Origin: Komarekiella atlantica HA4396-MV6
GTDB taxonomy: Bacteria > Cyanobacteriota > Cyanobacteriia > Cyanobacteriales > Nostocaceae
Assembly (NCBI GenBank): GCA_019359395.1
Contig: JAHHHK010000044.1
Coordinates: 1-53,805, forward strand
Direction: 5' to 3'
Length of the DNA: 53,805 bases
Shown: positions 26,437 to 35,113 of the stretch, piece by piece
Position numbering within the stretch: the stretch's first letter is position 1
How the letters are laid out: each line of letters begins with the position of its first letter
Position numbers and translations under genes: made by a program
Notes under the pieces: generated by a model
Told to the model about the DNA's origin: nothing
The model's database searches: none
The model's input: the letters and a program-made list of their open reading frames with translations, nothing else

Positions 26437-27070
26437 TATTTCCTGTTCAAATAACTTTTCTTGATCCCTAGCCGCATATTGCTGTAAACGTTGGTTGACT
26501 TTTTGGCGGTCAAAATGGTCAACCATTAACCATTGGTGTAGTTCATATATCTCTTCAATATTGCCAGGCATATCACCTTCGTCCACAATTTCAGTTAACC
26601 GAGAAGCTATGTATCTTACTGAGTATTCCTGCTTTTGTGCCATGAACTCCCACGCCCCACCACAGTCTTCTGGAGGGCAGGCGCGTTTACCATCAATACA
26701 TACTGGATAAAAGCAATTTGATTTGGGAGTGAGAATTGCTTCGACCCGAATTTGGTGCTGCCAGTTGTCACGCCTGGTCATATTCGTATAAAAAACGTTC
26801 TCGCATTCTCCAGTCAAAATCTGATAATTTGACAACTTTTGGGTCGTCAGAAAACCACATTCCCCCAATTTGAGCAATCCCGTAATGCTTGCCGTGAATT
26901 ATGAAACGATGTAAATGAGAATCTGTCCATCCTATTGCTATCTGGATGATGTAGTGCAAATCTGCGATTGTGCTGTCACTGCGGATTTTGACTCTACGCC
27001 AAATCATGGGGCTGATGCCCAAGATAAAAATATGAAGCTGGTAGATAACAAGTTGCTCAGAATCGCTCAT
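26431..27070 (-). pseudogene. Plasmid pRiA4b ORF-3-like protein, frameshifted
   Basis: The first piece (26768-27070) begins MSDSEQLVIYQLHIFILGIS and has the IWRRVKI and HLHRFIIHG segments of the pRiA4b ORF-3 family. After MRERFLYEYDQA it breaks. The second piece, in another frame from about 26790 down to 26431, continues with MTRRDNWQHQIRVEAIL, CIDGKRACPPEDCGGAWEF and a C-terminal helical part. Joined, they give a normal-length family member, so a frameshift near 26775-26790 split the gene. The family occurs on mobile elements; here its stop overlaps an ISKra4 transposase start. Confidence 0.75.
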
Positions 27071-27504
27071 TGGGTCATCTTACCGCATTGCCAGTCCCTT
27101 CTCCCCCGAAAAAAATCGCTCTCAAATTGCATCGCTGTTTGTTGAAGTTGTTCGATCTGTGCGGATGAAAAGTCTGACTCTGAATAAACTAAGCTAAAAA
27201 GCATTCGAGCGATCACCCAACGTCGCTACACCGACGGCAAGAGCGCGATCGAAGTGGGCAGTGACCGAGGGGTCATAGATGGCTGCAATGTGAGGCGATG
27301 CTAATAGTCCGTGCGATACCAGCTCTTATACACATGAATACTGTCCATCCGTATCTTCAGCCATTGCCAGCATAGTTTGGATAATGCCCATACTCTAGGA
27401 AGCGGTTTGTTAGACGGCTGTTTAAGACTTTTAAACCAGTCACGCTCGTCTTGCATCCCAATCATGAATAAACATTGTTTGCAAGAACAATTATTTAAAG
27501 ACAA
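27071..27504. other. Stretch without a supported gene
   Basis: A 67-codon minus-strand frame (27301-27504) directly follows the stop side of the next gene but has no ribosome binding site, family resemblance or convincing composition. I see no repeats or terminator. A HIP1-like octamer is near 27244. Confidence 0.4.
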
Positions 27505-28401
27505 TCAACGTTTTTGAAAAGCAGCAGCAAATTCCTTTGCAAAATCTGTCATCTTTACTTTTCCCACAACGGTTGGTTTATTGCGGTAATAATCCTCTAA
27601 AAATATGCCGCTATGAACCCCGGCATACATTTCAACCAAACCTGCCGCAATGTTTGGGTTGATCCCTGCCGCTTCTAAACCACTTTGCATTTGTTCGCTG
27701 GGAATAATTATCCATTTCAAATCAGGCTTTCCAATCGCTGCACCTAAAATAGCGGCAGTTTCGTTGCCCGTAAGTTCCTCACTTGCTACATACCGCACTT
27801 TGCTGCCAACAAGCGGTGTTTCAAGTTCTTCAGCAATGGCAGCAGCAATATCTATGGGGGAAACCCATACATACTTGTCATCTGCACCGTAGTTTGCCGC
27901 AATAACGCCCTGGTTTTTTATCATTTCTACATAGCCATATAAATTGTAGTAGAAAGCAACGGGGCGCATGAACGTGATGGCAACATCTGACAGATTATTC
28001 ATGATACCTTCTCCTCTATGATGACCGATAATGATACCTGAACCTTTCTCTAAATGAGCACCAACGCTACTGAGGTAAACCACACGCTTCACGCCCGACT
28101 GTTGAACGGCTTGTGCATAGTTATTGGCGATTCTGTGATAATACGCCAATAGGTCGAGGTTCTGATCGAAGTAGTTGTTTGGCGGAATCATACAATACGC
28201 AGCATCTCCACCAGTAAAAGTGGCTGTAAGAAAACCAACGTCTTCCAGTGAGCCGATGGCTGTGGTGGCACCCAGGGCTTCAATGTCTTTTTGATTTTCG
28301 GGCTTGCTGCTGATAACCGTCACCGTATGACCTTTTTGCACTAACTCCTTTGTCAGTGGCTTGCTGATATTTCCAAGCGAACCTGTTACTATAACTTTCA
28401 T
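27505..28401 (-). CDS. NmrA-family NAD(P)-binding protein
   Basis: The 298-residue protein begins MKVIVTGSLGNISKPLTKEL with an NAD(P) loop of the NmrA/azoreductase type. It continues with VVYLSSVGAHLEKGSG and ITFMRPVAFYYN segments typical of HSCARG-like enzymes. Codon choice and wording (GSLGNISKPLT, ANYGADDKYVWVSPIDIA) recall members from Bacteroidetes more than its NmrA neighbours here. It is divergent from AraC paralog B, with the shared 30-bp motif in the 310-base interval, so this AraC is its likely regulator. Confidence 0.85.
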   Translation of the reverse strand: MKVIVTGSLGNISKPLTKELVQKGHTVTVISSKPENQKDIEALGATTAIGSLEDVGFLTATFTGGDAAYCMIPPNNYFDQNLDLLAYYHRIANNYAQAVQQSGVKRVVYLSSVGAHLEKGSGIIIGHHRGEGIMNNLSDVAITFMRPVAFYYNLYGYVEMIKNQGVIAANYGADDKYVWVSPIDIAAAIAEELETPLVGSKVRYVASEELTGNETAAILGAAIGKPDLKWIIIPSEQMQSGLEAAGINPNIAAGLVEMYAGVHSGIFLEDYYRNKPTVVGKVKMTDFAKEFAAAFQKR

Positions 28402-28557
28402 AGATGAGCCTTTTTATTTTTATTTCAATAGTGTCGGGAGCGTGACTGGGAAACAATTTGCGGCATGGGTGACCGCCTCGCGCCATTGCAGACAAACGCG
28501 CAACGACTAGACGCAATGACCAACGCGATTTCAGTCATTGCTTTAGCCTCTGAACAC

Positions 28558-28741
28558 TTGATTCGGATGTATTCACCTTATGACTAATAGCAAGAGTTTT
28601 AAATACACAAACCTCGCCATTTATTGCCTAATCCTCCAGATGAGACTTCAAGACCGTAAGAAAATGTTCTACGATGCCCAAAGGACGATGATTGAATGAG
28701 GCAAAAACGCTGTGACAATCGAAATGATCGCCGATCGATGC
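28558..28741 (+). repeat. AraC promoter-region repeat, first copy
   Basis: This region and 29926-30085 share scattered long matches (ATTCGGATGT, GTTTTAAATACACAAA, TTGCCTAATCCTCCAG, ATTGAATGAGG) and the first codons of an AraC gene. They are a duplicated promoter plus gene start; the downstream copy lost its gene. Confidence 0.7.
28609..28638 (+). promoter_or_regulatory. AraC-linked conserved 30-bp motif, copy B
   Basis: AAACCTCGCC, four bases, ATTGCCTAATCCTCCA. It stands 74 bases before the GTG start of AraC paralog B and in the divergent interval shared with the NmrA-like gene at 27505. Confidence 0.7.
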
Positions 28742-29632
28742 AGAGAACTAGCGGCACTCATAACTCGCCATACCAGTGGCAAAGCCGATGGGCTTCATCC
28801 AACGGAGATCGATCAACTAGATTTTGCGCGGGAGTCTTCTGTTGCGACCTCGCTACATGGAGTCGTTGAACCGATGCTCGTGATCGTCGTTCAGGGCAAA
28901 AAAGCAGCCTTGCTGGGTGAGGAAACCTATTATTATGGCGCGGCTCAATATCTGGTTATTTCGATCGATTTGCCGATTAGCGGATTTATTGTTGAGGCGA
29001 CAGCAGAGCAACCGTATTTAGCATTTAAGTTGAATCTCGATCCGCTCCAACTCTATGACATTACTGCCGCCGAACCCAATATGCGGGTGAATAACAAAGA
29101 AACTTCTGTCAGAGGTTTCTTCGTCAGCACTGCTGAGGTTTCGTTGCTTGATTGCGCCCTCAGACTGACACGGCTGTTGGATACACCGCGAGACATCCGG
29201 ATTCTGGCACCCATGATCGTTCGCGAGATTCATTACCGGCTTTTGATCGGCGAACAAAGTGAAGCCGTTCGTCAGATTGCGACATCGGGTAGCAATATGC
29301 ATCGTATTGCATCGGTGCTCACACGGATTAAGACTGATTTTACCGAACCGCTGCGCGTGGAGGATCTAGCAAGACAAGCCAGGATGTCTCCTTCCTCGTT
29401 TCATCACCATTTTAAGCAAGTGACATCGATGAGTCCGTTGAACTATCAGAAGCAATTGAGACTATTAGAAGCGCGTCGCCTGATGATGGTCGAAAAATCT
29501 ACTGCGGCAAATGCTGCGGATCTGGTAGGCTACGAAAGTCCCTCACAGTTCAGCCGTGAATACGTTAGGATGTTTGGCGCGCCGCCAATTAAGGATATTG
29601 ATCGTTTACTCTCAACTGGCCAAGTTAACTGA
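28712..29632 (+). CDS. AraC-family regulator with AraC_N domain (paralog B)
   Basis: The 306-residue protein is closely similar to the AraC genes at 13446 and 30332. An N-terminal AraC_N domain (about 20-195: VVEPMLVIVVQGKKAALLGE) is followed by two helix-turn-helix motifs (LARQARMSPSSFHHHFKQ and VGYESPSQFSREY). The start is a GTG with TGAGG about 11 bases upstream; the relic at 30056 has ATG at the equivalent codon. It probably controls itself and the divergent gene at 27505. The inducer is unknown. Confidence 0.88.
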   Translation: MTIEMIADRCRELAALITRHTSGKADGLHPTEIDQLDFARESSVATSLHGVVEPMLVIVVQGKKAALLGEETYYYGAAQYLVISIDLPISGFIVEATAEQPYLAFKLNLDPLQLYDITAAEPNMRVNNKETSVRGFFVSTAEVSLLDCALRLTRLLDTPRDIRILAPMIVREIHYRLLIGEQSEAVRQIATSGSNMHRIASVLTRIKTDFTEPLRVEDLARQARMSPSSFHHHFKQVTSMSPLNYQKQLRLLEARRLMMVEKSTAANAADLVGYESPSQFSREYVRMFGAPPIKDIDRLLSTGQVN

Positions 29633-29720
29633 CATTTAATATAGCTATTCCTACAACTAAGTAAGTGGGCGAGAAAAAACCAAACTATGTAACGAAAAGT
29701 CAAATCTCTGTATTTGGCTC

Positions 29721-29752
29721 GTAGTTGCGCTTTAGCGCTAAAGCGCAACTAC
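29721..29752. repeat. Perfect 32-bp palindrome
   Basis: GTAGTTGCGCTTTAGC is followed immediately by its exact reverse complement, with no spacer. It can form a cruciform or a strong RNA hairpin. It is about 90 bases after the AraC paralog B stop and could end that transcript, but lacks a T-run. Palindromes of this composition are often dispersed repeats in cyanobacteria. Confidence 0.65.
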
Positions 29753-29925
29753 AAACCAGTGATGATTATTTACACCGACTTACTTAAATGAGGTCTACTT
29801 GCTCGATAATATGCGGCTAGATTGCAGTAGTTGGTCATCAAGGCATTACATGGTATCAATGGGTCATATTAGTATTTATCTAAATTTATAGTGTTTTCAA
29901 AGAGCTAGAAACCAGGGGAATTTTC

Positions 29926-30085
29926 TTATTCGGATGTGTTTGTCCTATGGCTAATAGCAAAAGTTTTAAATACACAAAACTCGCCGTTGATTGCCTAATC
30001 CTCCAGGTTGAGATTTAAAAACCATAAGAAAATGATTGAATGAGGAAAAAGTGCTATGACAATCGAAACAATTGCTAATCGATAG
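29926..30085 (+). pseudogene. Relic of a fourth AraC gene: promoter motif plus ten codons
   Basis: The conserved 30-bp motif (29976-30005) is followed 51 bases later by ATG and MTIETIANR, the start of the AraC paralogs, then a stop at 30083-30085. Nothing of the rest remains. The remainder of 30086-30331 holds HIP1 octamers but no recognisable gene. Confidence 0.65.
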
Positions 30086-30331
30086 GCGATCGCACTAAAC
30101 AATGTACAAAAAGCGATCGCCATCCCACTTTGAGAAGGTACAGCCTGCACCAAATTCTCTAGGAAAAAAGGCAGCTGAACTGGAATTTAGATAAAAGGCA
30201 ATTTGACTGAGTAATGAGCGAACTGGGAGTGATAATTTGAGGATTGTCAAGTTGCTTCTCTACGAGACGCCAAGGGCGAATGCTCCAATTCGTAATTACT
30301 AATGATGCTCCTCCGTCGCTAACGTAATTCG

Positions 30332-31261
30332 TCACATTGCTCGAACTATGCGCGAACGTTTAATATCCCCGATTGGAGGCGCACCAAACAGACGGGAATA
30401 TTCACGGCTGAACTGTGAGGCACTTTCATACCCTACCCGATAAGCAGCACTGGACGCATCGGAATCTTCAGTAAGCATCAGGCGACGCGCTTCTAATAGT
30501 CTTAACTGCTTTTGATATTGCAACGGACTCATTGAGGTCACTGCTTTGAAGTGGTAATGGAAAGAGGAAGCAGACATGCTGGCGTGCCGAGCGAGATCCT
30601 CAACCCGCATCAGTTTTGTAAAATTAGCCTTAATGAGTTTGATCGCTTCAGCGATGCGCTGCATCGTGCTACCCGATGTGGCAATTTGGCGCACTGCTTC
30701 GCCTTGTTCACCCATCAGAAGTCGATAGTAGATTTCGCGGACAATCATCGGTGCTAGGATCGGGATATCCTGTGGCGTATCCAAGAGCCGGGTTAGTTTG
30801 AGCGCGCAATCGAGCAATGGTGCATCAGCATTGCTGACGAATAAGCCTTTGACAGAGTTTTCTTTGTTACTAGCGATCGCCTGAGTCTCTGCGAGAATAT
30901 CACACAGTTGGCGTAAGTCTAATTTCAGTTTGAAGGCTAAATAGGGCTGTTCTGGAGTCGCCTCGACAACAAACGCGCTCAGTGGCAGATCGACTGAGAT
31001 CACCAGATATTGAGCCACACCATAAGGATAGGTTTCTTCCCCTAACAATACTGTTTTTTTGCCTTGAACGATAATGACCAAGAGAGGTTCGCAGACATGG
31101 TGTAGTGGTGTGGAGACAAAAGATTCTCGTCTAAATTCCAGCTTGTTGATCGCGGTTGGATGAGAACCATTCCCTTGACCATTGGTGTGCCGAGTGATTA
31201 ATGCCGCCAATTTTTCACACTCATTGTCGAGTGCGCGGTGGTTAACGATCTCAATCGCCAT
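30332..31261 (-). CDS. AraC-family regulator with AraC_N domain (paralog D)
   Basis: A 309-residue paralog of the AraC proteins at 13446 and 28712, with the same AraC_N domain (CEPLLVIIVQGKKTVLLGEE) and C-terminal helix-turn-helix pair (LARHASMSASSFHYHFKA, VGYESASQFSREY). The shared 30-bp motif lies 74 bases upstream of the ATG (31335-31364). The divergent gene is the ferritin-like ORF at 31520. It may regulate itself and its neighbours in response to an unknown small molecule. Confidence 0.88.
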   Translation of the reverse strand: MAIEIVNHRALDNECEKLAALITRHTNGQGNGSHPTAINKLEFRRESFVSTPLHHVCEPLLVIIVQGKKTVLLGEETYPYGVAQYLVISVDLPLSAFVVEATPEQPYLAFKLKLDLRQLCDILAETQAIASNKENSVKGLFVSNADAPLLDCALKLTRLLDTPQDIPILAPMIVREIYYRLLMGEQGEAVRQIATSGSTMQRIAEAIKLIKANFTKLMRVEDLARHASMSASSFHYHFKAVTSMSPLQYQKQLRLLEARRLMLTEDSDASSAAYRVGYESASQFSREYSRLFGAPPIGDIKRSRIVRAM

Positions 31262-31334
31262 GCTAGTTCTTCAACTCATTTGAGGATTGTCTCAATCAGC
31301 ATAGCGTAACTTCATCAATTCATAAAATCTTATT

Positions 31335-31364
31335 TGGAGGATTAGGCAATTAAAGGCGAGGTTT
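31335..31364 (-). promoter_or_regulatory. AraC-linked conserved 30-bp motif, copy D
   Basis: On the minus strand: AAACCTCGCC, four bases, ATTGCCTAATCCTCCA, identical to copy B in both blocks. It precedes AraC paralog D by 74 bases. Confidence 0.7.
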
Positions 31365-31519
31365 AGGTATTGAAAACCCTATTTATGACTCATATTATGA
31401 TATCTAACTACAAATTAAGTAGTGATATCACGCACAAGCACTTTTTTAATGGCATCTATGACTCGAGCCACAGTTTTCGGAAACTAATGACCTATAACCA
31501 CTAGGATAACTACAAAAAG

Positions 31520-31879
31520 ATGAAGATTCTACAACCAGCCCAGTCTGAGGTGATTGAGATGTTACACCAAACGTTAACGACTGCTGTAGATTTGAAAACT
31601 TACATTAAGCAGGTGCAATGGAATCAAGACATAAATTTTTACCAGCATTACGCAGTTTTTGAGGAAATTGTTGCGCTTGTGGAAGAATACATTGACTTTT
31701 TTGCCGCCTCGCTTGTGGCGTTAAATAGGGTAGATGTGAAAGCAGATTTCCTAAAAGCATCACCAAATGACCCTCCAGACACCATTATCTGCATCAAAAA
31801 TAAGATAATTGCTCTAGCAACTCGTCTAGAACCTTATGCCAAATTGCTACGTGAAGCAAATTACCGATCTAGGACTTAA
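31520..31879 (+). CDS. Dps/ferritin-like protein, shortened
   Basis: The 119-residue product reads MLHQTLTTAVDLKTYIKQVQ, WNQDINFYQHYAVFEEIVAL and VEEYIDFFAASLVALNR. This is the helix pattern of Dps proteins (DLKxxxKxxHWN, then FxxLHxxFDE, then DxxAERxxALG). The canonical ferroxidase His in HWN is Gln here, and the protein ends well short of the ~150-170 residue norm. It is therefore a degenerate Dps or a Dps-like variant without the usual iron site. It is divergent from AraC paralog D. Confidence 0.5.
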   Translation: MKILQPAQSEVIEMLHQTLTTAVDLKTYIKQVQWNQDINFYQHYAVFEEIVALVEEYIDFFAASLVALNRVDVKADFLKASPNDPPDTIICIKNKIIALATRLEPYAKLLREANYRSRT

Positions 31880-31915
31880 TTACGTCGCTAGTGCGATCGC
31901 GATCAATACGCTGCT

Positions 31916-32059
31916 TGCACTGTATTAATCAACGGACAGCGAATTAATTCCTGTTTGTCACTAGCAATTATGTACGACGATGCAGAAATTATCACTGTTG
32001 AAGGGTTAGCACGGGTGGCTCACAGCACAAACACATCTGAATACAAAAGTAAAGGGTAA
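31916..32059 (+). pseudogene. Internal fragment of a paoA-type 2Fe-2S gene
   Basis: The frame reads CTVLINGQRINSCLSLAIMY then DDAEIITVEGLARV. It is nearly identical to the ferredoxin-domain segment of the gene at 34316, and continues into unrelated codons to a stop at 32057-32059. It is a third, broken copy of the subunit gene, directly upstream of the aldo/keto reductase. Confidence 0.75.
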
Positions 32060-32066
32060 TAGGGTA

Positions 32067-33206
32067 ATGCCTAATGGCAATTCGGAAGGTAATGAAATAC
32101 CCAATAACAATTATCATCGTCCAGTAACTAGGCGAATTGTTTCCCGTCGGTCTGCACTTGGGTTATTAGGATTTGGTGCCGTCGCTGCTGCCTTAACACC
32201 TACTCTTTCCAAGATGGCACAGGCACAGAATCAAACCCAAAACCAACCGTCGCCACCTGCTCCAAACCAACCATCGCAGATCATTACCAAAGAGATCCCG
32301 CGCACAAAGGAGAAACTGCCTGCAATCGGTCTGGGAACATTTATGACATTTGATGTTTTATCTAATCAGCCCCGCGATCGTCTTGGGCAAGTGATGCGCC
32401 GCTTTTGGGATGCAGGCGGGCGGCTGGTTGATACCTCACTGCTCTACGGTATGTCGGAAGTGAACGTGGGCGAATTTGCTAGAACACTCGGCTTGACCAA
32501 TGATTTGTTTATTACTAACAAAACCTGGGCAACTGGCGAGTATCTGGGCGATCCCAGCCAGGCACAGCGTCAGTTGGAACAATCACTGAAGCGATTGTCG
32601 CGCGATCGCATTGATGTTATGCAGGTTCATAGCTTGGTGAATGTAGATGCGATTTTGCCCCTGCTAAAGGCATGGAAAAAATCAGGTAAAATTCGCTACG
32701 TGGGCGTTACCCATCACGATCCGTTGTATTTTGCTGCGCTTGAGAAGTGGATCGAGAACGGCGATCTGGACTTTGTTCAACTTCGCTACTCAATTCGTCA
32801 GCGTGAAGTCGAAGACAGAATTCTTCCAGCGGCGGCGGCGCGAGGAACAGCAGTCTTAGCCAATATGCCCTTTGAGAAAGCCCGTCTTTTTGAATTAGTC
32901 AAGGGGCAACGACTACCCGATTTTGCCAGCGAGATTGGCTGCGAGAACTGGGCACAGTTTTTTCTCAAGTATGTAATTTCTCACCCGGCTCTAACCTGCG
33001 CGATTCCCGCAACCACAAACCCCGATCACGTTGCTGAGAATATGGGGGCATTAAGAGGATCGCTACCCGATAATTCAATGCGTGCCCGGATGGTGAAACA
33101 TATGGAAAGCCTTCCCGGTTTTGACAATCTTCTCCAAACGCCCTGGTATCCTGGCAAGAATTTTAACGGGTTAGTTCGCCTGCCAAATCCACGTCCAATC
33201 GGTTGA
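32067..33206 (+). CDS. Tat-exported aldo/keto reductase
   Basis: The 379-residue protein has a Tat signal (about 20-53; SRRSALGLLGFG) and a Pro/Gln-rich linker. The aldo/keto reductase barrel has probable catalytic Asp122 (VDTS), Tyr127 (LLYG), Lys152 (NKTW) and His188 (QVHS). Such enzymes reduce aldehydes with NAD(P)H; periplasmic forms raise the question of cofactor source. It leads a plus-strand cluster with a Kelch protein (15-base gap) and a Tat-exported 2Fe-2S protein. Confidence 0.88.
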   Translation: MPNGNSEGNEIPNNNYHRPVTRRIVSRRSALGLLGFGAVAAALTPTLSKMAQAQNQTQNQPSPPAPNQPSQIITKEIPRTKEKLPAIGLGTFMTFDVLSNQPRDRLGQVMRRFWDAGGRLVDTSLLYGMSEVNVGEFARTLGLTNDLFITNKTWATGEYLGDPSQAQRQLEQSLKRLSRDRIDVMQVHSLVNVDAILPLLKAWKKSGKIRYVGVTHHDPLYFAALEKWIENGDLDFVQLRYSIRQREVEDRILPAAAARGTAVLANMPFEKARLFELVKGQRLPDFASEIGCENWAQFFLKYVISHPALTCAIPATTNPDHVAENMGALRGSLPDNSMRARMVKHMESLPGFDNLLQTPWYPGKNFNGLVRLPNPRPIG

Positions 33207-33221
33207 GATGGAGTATGTATT

Positions 33222-34259
33222 ATGCCGCCTAGATATCTGCTTTCCCTGTTTGTTTTGACCTTTTCGGTTAGTGCGCTATCCTCGCCCGTACTTAGTCAAG
33301 CGCAAAGCCAGTTGCCGTATTGGACTAAAGCTGCACCGCCAACGGTCGCTCGGCAAGAGCTTTATCCAGAAGTTCTGAACGGAAAAATTTACGTGGTCGG
33401 CGGTTTACTCAGCCCAAACACTGGGTTCTCAGCTCATTTCGAGTCTTACGATCCGGTCAAGGATGCATGGACAGTATTGAGACCGATACCTGAAGCACGC
33501 CATCACATTACGCTGTCGGCAGTCAATGGTTTACTCTACGGTGTTGGTGGTTTCACAGGTGGGTTCCCAGACTGGCGCGCACAGCCGACGATGTTTATAT
33601 ACAATCCTGCCTCTAATACCTGGACTAAGGGCACTGACCTGCAAGTAGCTCGCGCAGAGGGCATATCCGCCGTGGTTGATCGTAAAATCTACCTGATTGG
33701 CGGACGCGTTCGAGCTACTGAGGATGCTCGGCTGTTCGACGACCATATTGACAGCGTGCTAAATGAAGTATTTGATCCGACGACCCAGCGCTGGTCGAAC
33801 CGTGCCAATGCACCAACACCGCGAAACAGTGCAGCATCTGCCGTAATTGATGGAAAGATCTATGTCGTTGGTGGTCGTCAGTTTTTCAAGAATACTGATG
33901 GTACTACGCGCCAAGTCAACGTGCCAAATCTTGAGGTTTACGATCCGAAGCTTGATCGTTGGGAGAGGCGATCGCCCATGCCTCAAGCTAGAGGTGGTCT
34001 GGCTGCGACCTCGCTCAACGGTAAGCTTTACGTTTTTGGCGGCGAACAGTGGGTTCCAGAGCAGAAAGTTTTTGCCGAAAGTTGGGTGTATGACCCGAAA
34101 ACAGACGTTTGGTCAGCATTACCGCCCTTGCCAACCCCACGACATGGATTAGGCGCATCGACTGTTGGCAACCGAATTTTTGTCTTTGGTGGTGGAACCA
34201 AAACAGGTGGAAATGCAGCTACAGCGATCCACGAAGTGCTGGTATTGCCTACCAAGTGA
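33222..34259 (+). CDS. Secreted Kelch-repeat beta-propeller protein
   Basis: The 345-residue protein has a Sec signal peptide (about 1-26, ending LSQAQSQ) and five to six Kelch repeats, seen as recurring GKIYVVGG or equivalent GG motifs followed by YDP and W residues. It should fold into a beta-propeller used for binding or as a galactose-oxidase-like scaffold; no copper site is evident. GGAG lies about eight bases before the ATG. It is probably cotranscribed with the aldo/keto reductase. Confidence 0.88.
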   Translation: MPPRYLLSLFVLTFSVSALSSPVLSQAQSQLPYWTKAAPPTVARQELYPEVLNGKIYVVGGLLSPNTGFSAHFESYDPVKDAWTVLRPIPEARHHITLSAVNGLLYGVGGFTGGFPDWRAQPTMFIYNPASNTWTKGTDLQVARAEGISAVVDRKIYLIGGRVRATEDARLFDDHIDSVLNEVFDPTTQRWSNRANAPTPRNSAASAVIDGKIYVVGGRQFFKNTDGTTRQVNVPNLEVYDPKLDRWERRSPMPQARGGLAATSLNGKLYVFGGEQWVPEQKVFAESWVYDPKTDVWSALPPLPTPRHGLGASTVGNRIFVFGGGTKTGGNAATAIHEVLVLPTK

Positions 34260-34315
34260 GGGCATCTTTCTTAATAAACTTTTTTATCAACATTTATTAT
34301 ATCGGAGCTTAGCAA

Positions 34316-34960
34316 GTGAACTTTAGATTCAGACGGCGGCGATTCAGTCAGTTGGTCATCATTAGTGCAGTCACAGGTGTATTTAGCGGGATTACGAAAA
34401 GAACGATCGCCCAAACTAGACGTGATTCTCCTCCAACTCCACAGGGCGTGGAAACGAGTAAAATTAGGCTTCGAGTAAATGGCAAAGACTATCCACTACA
34501 GATCGAATCGCGTGTGACGTTGCTGGACACATTGCGCGATCGCATTGGTTTAACAGGCACCAAAAAAGGCTGTGGTCGCGGTCAATGTGGCGCTTGCACC
34601 GTATTAATCAACGGACAGCGGATCAATTCCTGTTTGTCTCTAGCAGTCATGTACGACGATGTGGAAATTACCACGATTGAAGGATTGGCACGTGAAAATG
34701 AACTCCACCCCGTTCAAGCAGCATTCATCAAGCATGACGGATTTCAGTGTGGGTACTGTACACCGGGTCAAATTTGCTCGGCAGTCGGTGCGATCGCTGA
34801 AGCAAAAGCTGGTGCATCAAGTGCAGTCGCAGCAGATGTTAGAAAACAGGGACAGGTTGAATTGACGGATGCAGAAGTCCGAGAACGCATGAGTGGCAAC
34901 ATCTGTCGGTGCGGTGCCTATCCTGGCATTGTTGCGGCGGTCAAGGAAGCAAGTCAATGA
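34316..34960 (+). CDS. Tat-exported 2Fe-2S subunit, orphan paoA paralog
   Basis: The 214-residue protein starts at a GTG with GGAG about nine bases upstream. It has a Tat signal (RRRRFSQLV) and the two 2Fe-2S motifs of xanthine dehydrogenase-family small subunits (GCGRGQCGACTV; CGYCTPG; CRCG). It resembles the paoA-like subunit at 24503 throughout. No FAD or molybdenum subunit follows, so it must partner the paoB/paoC-type proteins at 21-24 kb or a different acceptor, perhaps the exported reductase and Kelch proteins upstream. Confidence 0.88.
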   Translation: MNFRFRRRRFSQLVIISAVTGVFSGITKRTIAQTRRDSPPTPQGVETSKIRLRVNGKDYPLQIESRVTLLDTLRDRIGLTGTKKGCGRGQCGACTVLINGQRINSCLSLAVMYDDVEITTIEGLARENELHPVQAAFIKHDGFQCGYCTPGQICSAVGAIAEAKAGASSAVAADVRKQGQVELTDAEVRERMSGNICRCGAYPGIVAAVKEASQ

Positions 34961-34964
34961 AGAG

Positions 34965-35056
34965 GAAAGGGGGCAGGGAGCAGGGAGCAGGGGGGAGAAC
35001 CCCATAAATAAATGATGTTGTTGGCGAATTAACAGGGGGTGTTACCAGTCTGGTAA
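34965..35056. repeat. G-rich heptamer repeats and a 15-bp palindrome
   Basis: GGGGGCAGGGAGCAGGGGGG just after the 2Fe-2S stop is a purine-rich short tandem repeat common in Nostoc-type genomes. TTACCAGTCTGGTAA (35042-35056) is a perfect palindrome of unknown role. Confidence 0.45.
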
Positions 35057-35113
35057 TTATCTGTCAGTGAGGTTACACTTTCTGACATTGGCGATCATAA
35101 ACTCTATTAGGTA

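Noticed and set aside
27301-27504. 67-residue minus-strand gene
   Set aside because: No ribosome binding site, no family, and composition of random sequence.
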